DNA of 64,000 nucleotides from Idiomarina sp. A28L (GTDB lineage Bacteria; Pseudomonadota; Gammaproteobacteria; Enterobacterales; Alteromonadaceae). The notes below the pieces were generated by a model. The model was not told the DNA's origin. It saw nothing but the letters and a program-made list of their open reading frames with translations, and did not search any database. Shown here one piece after another: positions 9,522 through 17,454 of the stretch. Location: positions 124,001 through 188,000 of the forward strand of contig NZ_AFPO01000021.1 of assembly GCF_000218785.1 (NCBI RefSeq). The letters run 5' to 3'. A program made the translations under genes and the position numbers. Each line of letters opens with the position of its first letter. Position 1 is the stretch's first letter.

Positions 9522-11168
9522 TCAGCTAGCAACTCGCAGCTGCCGTGGCCGGCCGCCAAACACTAACCAACTCACGATAAATGCGCCACCACCAGCGGCA
9601 ATAAGGCCTGATAACCAGAGTACGCGTTCACCCAGGCCTGAAGCCACCCAAGCGCTACGGCTCGGGTCTAACCATAACAGCAGCGCAATCATTACCCCGG
9701 TAGCTAAGGTTACTTGCAACAAAAAACGCCGCGTTTCCGGCGATAATACCAATACGCCCTCGCGGTAAAGCACAACACCCAGCAGTAAAGCATTTATCGT
9801 TCCTGAAAGTGCGGTAGCCAACGCCAAGCCTACGAAGCCAAATGGGATTACCAGAATAAGGTTTAAAACCATGTTCGCTGCCATAGCGATAATGCCGTAC
9901 TTCACTGGGCGTTTGGTATCTTGGCGCGAGAAGAAACCGGCTGCTAACACCTTTACCAACATGAAGCTGAGCAGGCCAGTGGCGTAAGCCATTAGCGCGA
10001 AGGATGATTGCAGCGCAGCATCAGGAGTAAACGAGCCACGCTGAAATAACACTAATATAAGGGGCTCAGCCAATACGAAAAGCCCCGCCATGGCGGGCAG
10101 CCCGAGCATCACAACCATGCGCACGCCCCAATCTAGCGTGGTACGAAAGTGCTCTAGTGATTTATCTACATGGCGCGCTGATAACGCCGGTAAAATAACC
10201 GTAGCAATAGCAATGCCAAATAAGCCGAGGGGGAATTCCAGCATGCGATCAGCGTAATACAACCAACTAATAGGGCCGGTGCCTAGGAAGCTGGCAATAA
10301 CCGTATCGAGCAACAAGTTGATTTGGCTTACCGATACCCCAAACAAAGCCGGTATCATTAGGGTGCGAATTTTTACCACCCCCGGATCTCGCCAACCCCA
10401 CTTAGGCATAACTAATAACCCAGCTTGCTTCAAAAATGGAATTTGAAACAAGAACTGCACTATGCCGCCAACGAACACGCCGATAGCCAAGCCGATTTCT
10501 GGTTGTTCAAGCTGTGGTGCTAACCAAATAGCCGCCGCAATAATCGAAACATTCAGTAGCACTGGGGTAAAGGCCGCCACACCAAAACGCCCCATTACGT
10601 TCAACGCAGCGCCAGATAAAGCCGTTAGGGTAATAAAAAACAAATAAGGAAAGGTGATGCGCAGCAACAAACTGGCCGTTTCAAACTTTTCGCCGTCGGG
10701 CCCGCCTTGTAACCATTCTTTAAACCAGCCCATACCGAAGAGTGCGGCTACAACCGGTGAAAAAATTACCGCAAGCAAGGTGATAACCCCAACTAGGGTG
10801 CCCAGCGTTCCCGAAACTCGCGCTAGTAACAGCCGAGTTTCATCTAATGATTTACCACGGTGATATTCGGTAAGCACCGGAACAAAGGCTTGCGCAAAGG
10901 CACCTTCGGCAAATAGGCGGCGGAGAAAGTTAGGAATTTTATTCGCAAACAGGAACACATCGGCAGCAGCACCCGCACCCATAAGCGCAGCAATCGCAAT
11001 ATCACGCACCAATCCCATAATTCGAGATAGGAACGTCATTACGCTTACAATCATGCCCGAACGCAATAATCGTGGCGCCTGCGGCACACCTAGCCCACCT
11101 TTTACTTCTGGTAAAGGCTCGCGCGCAGGTGATTTTTTCGGTGCCCCACCGGAAGGTTCGTTGTTCAC
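9522..11168 (-). CDS. murJ: Lipid II flippase MurJ (MviN)
   Basis: This polytopic membrane protein of the MOP superfamily, with about 14 segments, moves lipid II across the inner membrane for peptidoglycan synthesis. The conserved region SRIMGLVRDIAIA follows a proline-rich N-terminus of about 38 residues that E. coli MurJ (511 residues) lacks. From the GTG at 11166-11168 it is 548 residues. Met39 (11054) would give a standard-length protein, so the start is uncertain. It is divergent from rpsT, as in many relatives. Confidence 0.95.
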   Translation of the reverse strand: MNNEPSGGAPKKSPAREPLPEVKGGLGVPQAPRLLRSGMIVSVMTFLSRIMGLVRDIAIAALMGAGAAADVFLFANKIPNFLRRLFAEGAFAQAFVPVLTEYHRGKSLDETRLLLARVSGTLGTLVGVITLLAVIFSPVVAALFGMGWFKEWLQGGPDGEKFETASLLLRITFPYLFFITLTALSGAALNVMGRFGVAAFTPVLLNVSIIAAAIWLAPQLEQPEIGLAIGVFVGGIVQFLFQIPFLKQAGLLVMPKWGWRDPGVVKIRTLMIPALFGVSVSQINLLLDTVIASFLGTGPISWLYYADRMLEFPLGLFGIAIATVILPALSARHVDKSLEHFRTTLDWGVRMVVMLGLPAMAGLFVLAEPLILVLFQRGSFTPDAALQSSFALMAYATGLLSFMLVKVLAAGFFSRQDTKRPVKYGIIAMAANMVLNLILVIPFGFVGLALATALSGTINALLLGVVLYREGVLVLSPETRRFLLQVTLATGVMIALLLWLDPSRSAWVASGLGERVLWLSGLIAAGGGAFIVSWLVFGGRPRQLRVAS

Positions 11169-11351
11169 AGTGCTGGAAATCCTTGTTGGCAGCTTTTATC
11201 AACTGTATTTAAACAAAGATTAGCACGAGCAGAACCTTACGCGGAAGCAAAGGAATCGCAAAGTCAGTAGATTAGCGAAAATATACGAAATAGTGGTTGC
11301 GTAATGGCGCCTAGATCCGTAGTATGCGCGCACAATCTTTTATCGAATCCG

Positions 11352-11380
11352 TTGACTTTTAAACGCAAAAGAGGGAAAAT
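11352..11380 (+). promoter_or_regulatory. Putative sigma-70 promoter for rpsT
   Basis: TTGACT (11352-11357) and GAAAAT (11375-11380) are separated by 17 bases, a fair match to the -35 and -10 hexamers. They lie about 50 bases upstream of the rpsT start. The -10 match is only 4 of 6. Confidence 0.5.
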
Positions 11381-11431
11381 CCTCGGCCTTAAAAAGTCCG
11401 GCACAGTTTACGAATTATCAGGAGTTTAACC

Positions 11432-11698
11432 TTGGCTAACATCAAGTCTGCGAAAAAGCGCGCGGTTACATCAGAAAACAATCGTCGCCACAATGCCAGC
11501 CGTCGCTCAATGATGCGCACTTATCTTAAAAAAGTTCAAGCGGCTATCGCTGCAGGTGACCAGGCTCAGGCACAGCAAACTTTCGCTGCCCTTGTTCCTG
11601 TTATGGACCGCTACGCGGCCAAAGGCTTAATTCATAAGAATAAAGCTGCTCGCCATAAGAGCCGTTTATCTGCTCAAATCAAATCGTTAGCTGCATAA
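11432..11698 (+). CDS. rpsT: 30S ribosomal protein S20
   Basis: This 88-residue, very basic protein begins with [10 protein letters not shown], typical of S20, and has the full family length. S20 binds the 5' domain of 16S rRNA. The start codon is TTG, preceded by GGAG at 11421-11424. The E. coli gene also uses UUG, and the weak start is linked there to translational autoregulation, so the same control is likely here. It is monocistronic, followed by a strong terminator. Confidence 0.98.
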   Translation: MANIKSAKKRAVTSENNRRHNASRRSMMRTYLKKVQAAIAAGDQAQAQQTFAALVPVMDRYAAKGLIHKNKAARHKSRLSAQIKSLAA

Positions 11699-11739
11699 GC
11701 TTCGCTTTAGCAAGCAACTTTTTGTTGAGTTGAAACGAA

Positions 11740-11766
11740 AAAAACCGCCGATGGCGGTTTTTTTGT
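11740..11766. terminator. Bidirectional terminator between rpsT and the acyl carrier protein gene
   Basis: A perfect 10-bp stem (AAAAACCGCC / GGCGGTTTTT, 11740-11749 with 11753-11762) has a three-base loop and flanking A and T runs. It can end rpsT on the plus strand and the leftward gene at 11786-12046. Confidence 0.92.
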
Positions 11767-11785
11767 GTCTGAAATTCATGTTTTA

Positions 11786-12046
11786 CTACAATTCGCGCCG
11801 ATAAGTGGCAACCAACTCCGAGAATGTATGTGGAAACTGGTCTTTGGGTAATCGCGAGAACGGATCATAACCAAGGCGTTCTTCTAAACGAGCTATAACC
11901 ATTGCGAAACTTAGCGAATCTAAACCACTTTCACTCAGCACCGTATTGTGTTCAATAACACCCAGCTCTTCACAGCTGGTTTCGGCTGCAACTTCATCCA
12001 TTACATCACGGATAAGTGCTTCTAATTGATAGTCACGAATGGTCAC
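11786..12046 (-). CDS. Orphan acyl carrier protein-like protein
   Basis: This 86-residue acidic protein has the 4'-phosphopantetheine site motif SGLDSLSFAM, with Ser44 as the predicted attachment residue, within a PP-binding helix bundle. It differs from housekeeping AcpP (about 78 residues, usually in the fab cluster) and has no fatty acid or polyketide genes beside it. It could be a specialised carrier protein; the partner is unknown. It is flanked by the terminator at 11740 and the long hairpin element at 12256-12522. The 12047-12255 stretch is AT-rich and probably holds its promoter. Confidence 0.8.
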   Translation of the reverse strand: MTIRDYQLEALIRDVMDEVAAETSCEELGVIEHNTVLSESGLDSLSFAMVIARLEERLGYDPFSRLPKDQFPHTFSELVATYRREL

Positions 12047-12255
12047 AACGCCCTCTTTCGGCTCACCTAGTAACGAATTTGTTATAGTTATGTTTAATTT
12101 ATGCAGCCGAGTATACTGATTCTGTATGTATTTGCAGCAATTTTCCGGAAAAAAGCCGCGCTTTTAAGAACGAATCACCAGAACAACCTGATTTTCTGCG
12201 AAATAAACTATTAATCGAGCACCCAAAAACTAATCGCAATGAGCATTTACCTGAC

Positions 12256-12522
12256 AAGCCCTTAGCGTCACCCCAACCCGCCCGGGGGCCAAGCGTGGAA
12301 GCCGCAAATCAACATCGGCGCTTACCCCTGCTTCCGCCGATCCCATCTTGCCAATGCAGAACCGCTGCGAGCACATCCATGTGCGCTATGTTCCGCGCCA
12401 TCCTTGGCGCGGACATTTCTGCATTGGCAAGATGGCGTCGGCTCGCGCTGGGGTAGTCGAGTATGCGGTTTTGCGGCTTCCACGCTTGGCCCCCGGGCGG
12501 GTTGGGGCGGCGCTCAGGGCTT
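12256..12522 (+). repeat. Composite hairpin element, type A, copy 1 (longest)
   Basis: This 267-bp near-palindrome has a central core. The outermost arms (12256 onward and up to 12522) pair over more than 35 bp, including a GC-rich block at about 12271-12308. A central bulge follows, then the internal loop CTTCCG (12331-12336) opposite CTCGCG (12442-12447), then 25-base inner arms (12337-12361 with 12417-12441). The core holds CACATCCATGTG and the hairpin CCGCGCCA-TCCT-TGGCGCGG. It lies between the exonuclease stop and the acyl carrier protein gene, so the 12047-12567 gap is mostly this element. Confidence 0.9.
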
Positions 12523-12567
12523 CTCAGATGTATACCCCGTTAGCCCCGGAGAAATTCGTTTTTGGGT

Positions 12568-13188
12568 TTAACGCCCTTCTTTTAAGAGCGCGCGAGCGTT
12601 GGGGTGATGCCCGGAACTAGAACGGAAGGCCTGCGCGAGAAAGAGCTCGGCGCAGGCGATAGCATCGTTTAGAGCGTGATGGCCGCTGAATGCATCGAGG
12701 CCGTAGCGTTTACGGCAAGCTGCAAGCGTTAGAGAATCGAGTTTTAGGATTTGTGATTGGCGCTCTAATCGGCGGCGTTCGGCGCGCAGTGTGCAATAAA
12801 CACCATCGGGTTGCCATTTCATATTCGCTTGCTTTAGAGCTTGTTGAAGCACCGCGGTATCGAATTGTGCGTTATGAGCTACGATAATTGCACCTTCCGC
12901 AGCTTTGATAAATTCGGCCAACACCTCTTCCAATGGCATACCCGCAGCAATATCACGCAATGACAACTGGTGAATGACAGCGCTTTGAGTTAGTTCTAAA
13001 TTGGTGTTCACTACCCGGTATTCTGCTTGATTCTGCAGTATGCGTGGCGGCGCGATGCGCACCCAAGCCAGCGCCAGCATGGCATCGCCTTTCGCATCTA
13101 AACCATTGGTTTCAATATCAATCGCCAGCCATTTAGCCTCTTGCCACGGTGCCCTTAAATGGTGCCAGCTCGCCATTTTTTCAAACAT
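12568..13188 (-). CDS. DnaQ-like 3'-5' exonuclease (polymerase III epsilon type)
   Basis: This 206-residue DEDD-family exonuclease has motif I in LAIDIETNGLDAKG, motif II in VAHNAQFDTAVL and motif III in HHALNDAIACAELFLAQ. It is shorter than DnaQ epsilon and lacks an obvious polymerase-binding tail. Its ATG overlaps the stop of the CBS/DUF294 gene by one base (TAATG). This pair, next to an acetate symporter, recurs in many gammaproteobacteria. The substrate is unknown: it may trim DNA or RNA ends. Confidence 0.85.
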   Translation of the reverse strand: MFEKMASWHHLRAPWQEAKWLAIDIETNGLDAKGDAMLALAWVRIAPPRILQNQAEYRVVNTNLELTQSAVIHQLSLRDIAAGMPLEEVLAEFIKAAEGAIIVAHNAQFDTAVLQQALKQANMKWQPDGVYCTLRAERRRLERQSQILKLDSLTLAACRKRYGLDAFSGHHALNDAIACAELFLAQAFRSSSGHHPNARALLKEGR

Positions 13189-15029
13189 TACATGTTCCGC
13201 CCAAATTTAAACGATACACCTTGCTGGGCATCTTTAATTACTTTAAAAGCCGCCTTTAGCTGCCGCCGCTGCATCGTACTCAAAGATTCAGGGTCTACCG
13301 AATTAGACGGTATTTTTGACTCCTCGTTACGGTACATCTGCGCGGTTAAGCGTAACCCAGTGAGAAACTGCCAAGCTTCGAGCAGATTCTGGTTATCTTT
13401 ATCGCTCAACGAGCTGGCACTTTTTAATTGTTCTAAGCGAGCTGGGGTTGAAGGCACCGTTAAACCCGCAGCCAAGCTATACAAACGCACTATATCGTTC
13501 AGAATCGCTACCGCCTGCTTCTTGATATCAATGTATTCGAAATCGCCTTCACTTTTGGTGCGGAAGCGATTAAATAATCCCAATGGCACACTTAGTTCAC
13601 CAATGTGGCGCGCAATATTTGCTAGGAACATATCTTGTTTCGCTAATTTAGCTATTTCTTCGCGGTGCTGCCGGTAAAGCAGATGGCTTCCCGCAACCGC
13701 CCGGCTATCAAAGAAAATCATGCAGTGCATAATCGCTTTTGGCGTAGGCGAGCGAATCCACTTGAGAAACTTTTCCCGCCACTCAAGGCGATTTTTCTGT
13801 AAATCTGGGTTCATCGCCATAATATTGCCTGGGCACAAACGAATGCCGCAATCAGCCAAGCCTTCACAAACATACACCGACATTTCAGCGAACCATTGCC
13901 GTTGCCCATCGGTTATTTCATCTGGCAACAGTAGCGCATTATCTTGATCAGAACCCAAGGTTTGATCGCCGCGTGCTTGTGAACCAAATGCGAGCCAAAC
14001 ATAGGTGCAAGGCGCACTCCCGTGCTCTTGTTCATAAAGGCGGATAAGTTTGCGGGTAATGCCATCGGTGAGCGATGTGAGCAACCTTCCAACAATGCCA
14101 ATATCTTTTACCCGGCTGGCAAAACTGCGCAAATAATCTGGAATTTTTGCAGCCTCAATTACTAATGCTTCACGGTTAGGGGCTTTAAATAACGCGTTAA
14201 TCAATAGCACCGGTTCACTACGCTGCTGCTGCATTAAATCAGTGTTCGTTAACACGCCAATGGGTATTTCGTTATCATCTAGAACCGGTAAATGGTGAAT
14301 ATTAGCTTGCCCCATCATCGTTAACGCATCGAAGAGGCTATCACGGGCATAAATAATAGCCGGCATGGGAGTCATAACCGCAGCTACCGAAACATCGAAG
14401 TTAACGCCCACAGCCACAACCCGGTTGCGTAGATCGCGGTCGGTTAGAATTCCGCGCAACTGCTGATCATCAACCACCAACAAGCAAGAAACTCGCTCTG
14501 CCGACATAAGCTTTGCGGCACTTTGGATGGAAGCGGTGCTGCTTATTTGAATGGGCTTACGAGTAATCACTGAAGCAATCGTTTTCTCGCTCCAATCGGG
14601 CCCTTGAGTTTTTCCTTGTTCGGCTAACAATCGCTGCCCATGGGCATTTACAAAATAACGTTCAAAGCCTTGGCTCTGCCGGCGAAGTTCGTTGAATGCG
14701 GCTTCTGGCCAAATCCAAATTATGCCATCGGCAATTACTTGCAATTTATTAGTGATTTTTCGACCGGTTAGCAATGAGGGAAAACCGAATAAATCACCCG
14801 GTTCTAATCGATCAAGGTGTTGATTTTCTTTATCCACCAGATCATATGCTCCCGAGCGCACTAAATAGAGCTGATGAGAATCTGGCTGCATAATATCTTG
14901 CCGGTTATCTTGGCATACGTACATCGCTTGCATCTGCTCAGCCGCATATTGAAGCAGCTCAGCGTTCAAGCTATCGAACGGCGGTGTGTTCGCCAAAAAA
15001 TCGCGCGTATCTGCACTTACACTGGCCAT
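13188..15029 (-). CDS. Cyclic-nucleotide-binding / CBS-pair / DUF294 nucleotidyltransferase-like protein
   Basis: From the ATG at 15027-15029 this is 613 residues. An N-terminal cNMP-binding-like domain comes first (about residues 10-130, with LDRLEPGDLFGFPSLL). Two CBS repeats follow (LLVVDDQQLRGILTDRDLRNRV and HHLPVLDDNEIPIGVLTNTDL). Next is a DUF294 nucleotidyltransferase-fold domain (WLAFGSQARGDQTLGSDQDNAL) and a C-terminal helical domain. I reject a longer frame to 15083 because it reads into a hairpin repeat, whereas the chosen start has a purine-rich AGGGGG just upstream. It is probably a regulatory sensor of nucleotides; target unknown. Confidence 0.85.
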   Translation of the reverse strand: MASVSADTRDFLANTPPFDSLNAELLQYAAEQMQAMYVCQDNRQDIMQPDSHQLYLVRSGAYDLVDKENQHLDRLEPGDLFGFPSLLTGRKITNKLQVIADGIIWIWPEAAFNELRRQSQGFERYFVNAHGQRLLAEQGKTQGPDWSEKTIASVITRKPIQISSTASIQSAAKLMSAERVSCLLVVDDQQLRGILTDRDLRNRVVAVGVNFDVSVAAVMTPMPAIIYARDSLFDALTMMGQANIHHLPVLDDNEIPIGVLTNTDLMQQQRSEPVLLINALFKAPNREALVIEAAKIPDYLRSFASRVKDIGIVGRLLTSLTDGITRKLIRLYEQEHGSAPCTYVWLAFGSQARGDQTLGSDQDNALLLPDEITDGQRQWFAEMSVYVCEGLADCGIRLCPGNIMAMNPDLQKNRLEWREKFLKWIRSPTPKAIMHCMIFFDSRAVAGSHLLYRQHREEIAKLAKQDMFLANIARHIGELSVPLGLFNRFRTKSEGDFEYIDIKKQAVAILNDIVRLYSLAAGLTVPSTPARLEQLKSASSLSDKDNQNLLEAWQFLTGLRLTAQMYRNEESKIPSNSVDPESLSTMQRRQLKAAFKVIKDAQQGVSFKFGRNM

Positions 15030-15051
15030 ACCAACCCCCTCGGGTGCCATA

Positions 15052-15134
15052 GAAGATGGTGCCTGACACCATCTTCTCGCCACCCTTATTTAAGCACCAT
15101 AGAAAGTGGTGTCAGACACCACTTTCTATGGTGC
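15052..15134. repeat. Pair of REP-like palindromes with GGTGYCWGACACC core
   Basis: Two related palindromes lie 17 bases apart. The first (15052-15061 with 15067-15076) has a 10-bp stem and 5-base loop. The second (15094-15112 with 15116-15134) has a perfect 19-bp stem with a 3-base loop. Both are built around GGTGCCTGACACC or GGTGTCAGACACC. Paired palindromes like these resemble REP/REPIN elements linked to RAYT transposases. No such transposase gene lies in this window. Confidence 0.75.
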
Positions 15135-15153
15135 TTTTCCTGCTGTTTAACTG

Positions 15154-15180
15154 AAAAAAGCCCCGGGCAATGCCGGGGCT
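15154..15180 (-). terminator. Terminator after the actP-type gene
   Basis: An 8-bp GC-rich stem (AGCCCCGG / CCGGGGCT, 15159-15166 with 15173-15180) is followed on the minus strand by a T run. It lies 41 bases past the symporter stop. Confidence 0.88.
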
Positions 15181-15220
15181 TGGTTACTGCAAAACATATT
15201 AAATGTTTTAAAGCTTCGGC

Positions 15221-16927
15221 TTAATGGCTAGTTGCCGCACCGGATCCTTTCGGATAACGGATTGATTCCACCATTTCCTGTATTTCTTCTGGTGCATCTT
15301 TAGTGAACTTCAACACTACCAGTGCTACCACGAAATTTAGAACCATACCTACGGTACCAATACCCTCTGGTGAGATTCCAAACAACCAGTTTTCAGGCGT
15401 ATCGGCCGCTGGGTTCACGAAACGGAAGTAGATAATGTAGCTCAAGGTGAACACAATACCAACTACCATACCGGCAATTGCACCCGCACTGTTCATGCGT
15501 TTATGGAAGATACCCATAATAATTGCCGGGAAGAACGAGGCCGCAGCCAGACCGAACGCGAAGGCGACCACCTGCGCCACAAAACCTGGTGGATTAATAC
15601 CAAAGTACGCACCAATTAATACCGCAACACCGGCTGCAATTCTTGCGTAGAGCAATTCTTGCCTATCGGTAATATTTGGCATCAAGGTTCGTTTCAGTAA
15701 ATCGTGGGAAACGGAACTTGAAATAACAAGGAGCAAGCCAGCTGAGGTTGATAAAGCCGCAGCAACACCACCGGCAGCAATTAATGCAACAACCCAGTTT
15801 GGTAAGTTTGCAATTTCCGGGCTCGCCAAAACGATGATATCCGCATCAACGCTCATCTCATTGCGTTCGTCATTCGAAAAGAACATACGGCCATCTTCGT
15901 TGTTATCTTCCCACTGAATAAGGCCCGTTTTCTCCCAGGTATTCACCCAACTAGGTGCATTCTCATAGAGAACCCCTTGCTGATCAGGCCCGTTCAACGT
16001 ATTTAGAATGTTCACCTTGGTAATCGACGCAATAGCAGGCGCAGTAGTGTAAACAACCGCTATAAATACCAGAGCCCAACCACCTGACCGGCGTGCATCA
16101 CTAACTTTTGGCACCGTGAAGAAACGAATAATAACGTGTGGTAAACCTGCAGTACCCACCATTAATGCCATGGTAATAGCAAACACATCAATGCCAGATT
16201 TCGTACCCTCAGTATACTCAGCAAAGCCGAGTTGGGTAGAGAGGCCATCGAGCCGTTCTAACAAGTAGAGCCCGGAACCATCTGCTAACGTGGCACCAAA
16301 ACCTGTTTGTGGTAAGAAATGCCCGGTCATTTGCATAGTGATGAATACCGCTGGCACTGTGTATGCAAAGGCCAAGATACAATACTGCGCTACCTGGGTG
16401 TATGTAATACCTTTCATACCGCCCAAGAGCGTGTAGAAATAAACCATTGCCATGCCAATCAGCACGCCGGTGGTGATATCTACCTCTAAGAAACGGCTGA
16501 ATACCACGCCTACACCGCGCATTTGGCCAGCGATATAGGTGAACGAAACCAAGATTGCACAAATAACGGCTACCGTTCGAGCGGTTTGTGAGTAATACCG
16601 ATCACCGATAAAATCAGGAACGGTAAACTTACCAAACTTGCGCAAATAAGGCGCCAAGCATAGCGCTAGCAGCACGTAACCACCCGTCCAACCCATGAGG
16701 TAAACACTACCATCATAGCCAAGAATAGAGATTAAGCCTGCCATTGAAATAAACGATGCCGCAGACATCCAATCGGCTGCTGTTGCCATACCGTTTGCAA
16801 CGGGTGGAACACCACCGCCTGCTACGTAGAAATCGTTGGTAGAACCTGCACGTGCCCAAATCGCAATACCGATATACAAGGCAAAAGTTGCACCAACCAC
16901 GATAAATGTAAGTGTTTTAATATCCAT
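15221..16927 (-). CDS. actP: Cation/acetate symporter, ActP-like SSS family (two-subunit type)
   Basis: This 568-residue sodium:solute symporter has about 13 membrane segments. The N-terminal ADWMSAASFISMAG and VPDFIGDRY regions are typical of SSS acetate permeases. It is preceded 3 bases upstream by a DUF4212 gene, the hallmark of the subfamily with a small companion subunit. It probably imports acetate or another short monocarboxylate with sodium. A divergent SSS-type kinase and the nearby acs support acetate as substrate. E. coli actP sits with acs and yjcH; this pair is the analogue. Confidence 0.87.
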   Translation of the reverse strand: MDIKTLTFIVVGATFALYIGIAIWARAGSTNDFYVAGGGVPPVANGMATAADWMSAASFISMAGLISILGYDGSVYLMGWTGGYVLLALCLAPYLRKFGKFTVPDFIGDRYYSQTARTVAVICAILVSFTYIAGQMRGVGVVFSRFLEVDITTGVLIGMAMVYFYTLLGGMKGITYTQVAQYCILAFAYTVPAVFITMQMTGHFLPQTGFGATLADGSGLYLLERLDGLSTQLGFAEYTEGTKSGIDVFAITMALMVGTAGLPHVIIRFFTVPKVSDARRSGGWALVFIAVVYTTAPAIASITKVNILNTLNGPDQQGVLYENAPSWVNTWEKTGLIQWEDNNEDGRMFFSNDERNEMSVDADIIVLASPEIANLPNWVVALIAAGGVAAALSTSAGLLLVISSSVSHDLLKRTLMPNITDRQELLYARIAAGVAVLIGAYFGINPPGFVAQVVAFAFGLAAASFFPAIIMGIFHKRMNSAGAIAGMVVGIVFTLSYIIYFRFVNPAADTPENWLFGISPEGIGTVGMVLNFVVALVVLKFTKDAPEEIQEMVESIRYPKGSGAATSH

Positions 16928-16930
16928 GGT

Positions 16931-17197
16931 TTATTCCTCTTCAACCTTGTATTTTTTATCGAGTTTGTTCATCTGCTTGATGTAGATGAAAATCAACACG
17001 ATAAAGGTGTAAATTGCGCCCTGTTGTGCATACCAAAAGCCCAACTTAAAGCCGAAGAAGGTAATGTGATTAAGCACATCAACCAATATGATACCGAACC
17101 CAAAAGAAACCACGAACCAAACAGTTAATAACTTAAGCATTAACGAAAGATTCTCTTTCCAATAGGCCTTGGCATGATCTTGCGATTCAAATGCCAT
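16931..17197 (-). CDS. DUF4212 symporter small subunit
   Basis: This 88-residue protein has two hydrophobic segments (WFVVSFGFGIILVDVL and the YTFIVLIFIYI region). Its QDHAKAYWKENLSLM start is typical of DUF4212, the putative solute:sodium symporter small subunit. It precedes the symporter gene by 3 bases and is surely cotranscribed with it. By analogy with YjcH-ActP it may stabilise or regulate the transporter; its exact role is unknown. Confidence 0.9.
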   Translation of the reverse strand: MAFESQDHAKAYWKENLSLMLKLLTVWFVVSFGFGIILVDVLNHITFFGFKLGFWYAQQGAIYTFIVLIFIYIKQMNKLDKKYKVEEE

Positions 17198-17306
17198 GCG
17201 CGTGTCCTCCAGTTGTTATTATGGGTGCCACCCAATTATTTTTAATCTACGGGTGGTTCTTTCCAATGTACGAGGACTAGCATCGTAGAAGTTGAGGTTT
17301 TGCGAA

Positions 17307-17322
17307 ATTGGACGTTAGTCTA
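17307..17322 (-). promoter_or_regulatory. Candidate CrbR-type operator upstream of the DUF4212-actP operon
   Basis: On the minus strand this reads TAGACTAACGTCCAAT, 109 bases before the DUF4212 start. It matches 13 of 16 positions of the site upstream of acs (25239-25254) in the same orientation. The divergent crbS gene could be served by the same site. The binding protein is inferred from context only. Confidence 0.45.
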
Positions 17323-17454
17323 ATACCGGAAATTAGCCGCTGTGTTTTACTTGCTTTAATATTTAGTTCAACAAGAGCCGGAACAACAGAAGGCTTAACT
17401 AAACACCCAGAAACAAGTACTCTGAGCACATCGATTTGTGAAGAAGAATAAAAC

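Noticed and set aside
12348-12620. 90-codon plus-strand ORF over the hairpin at 12256-12522
   Set aside because: It is a translation of the repeat core; the same peptide pattern appears wherever the repeat does, and it has no ribosome site.
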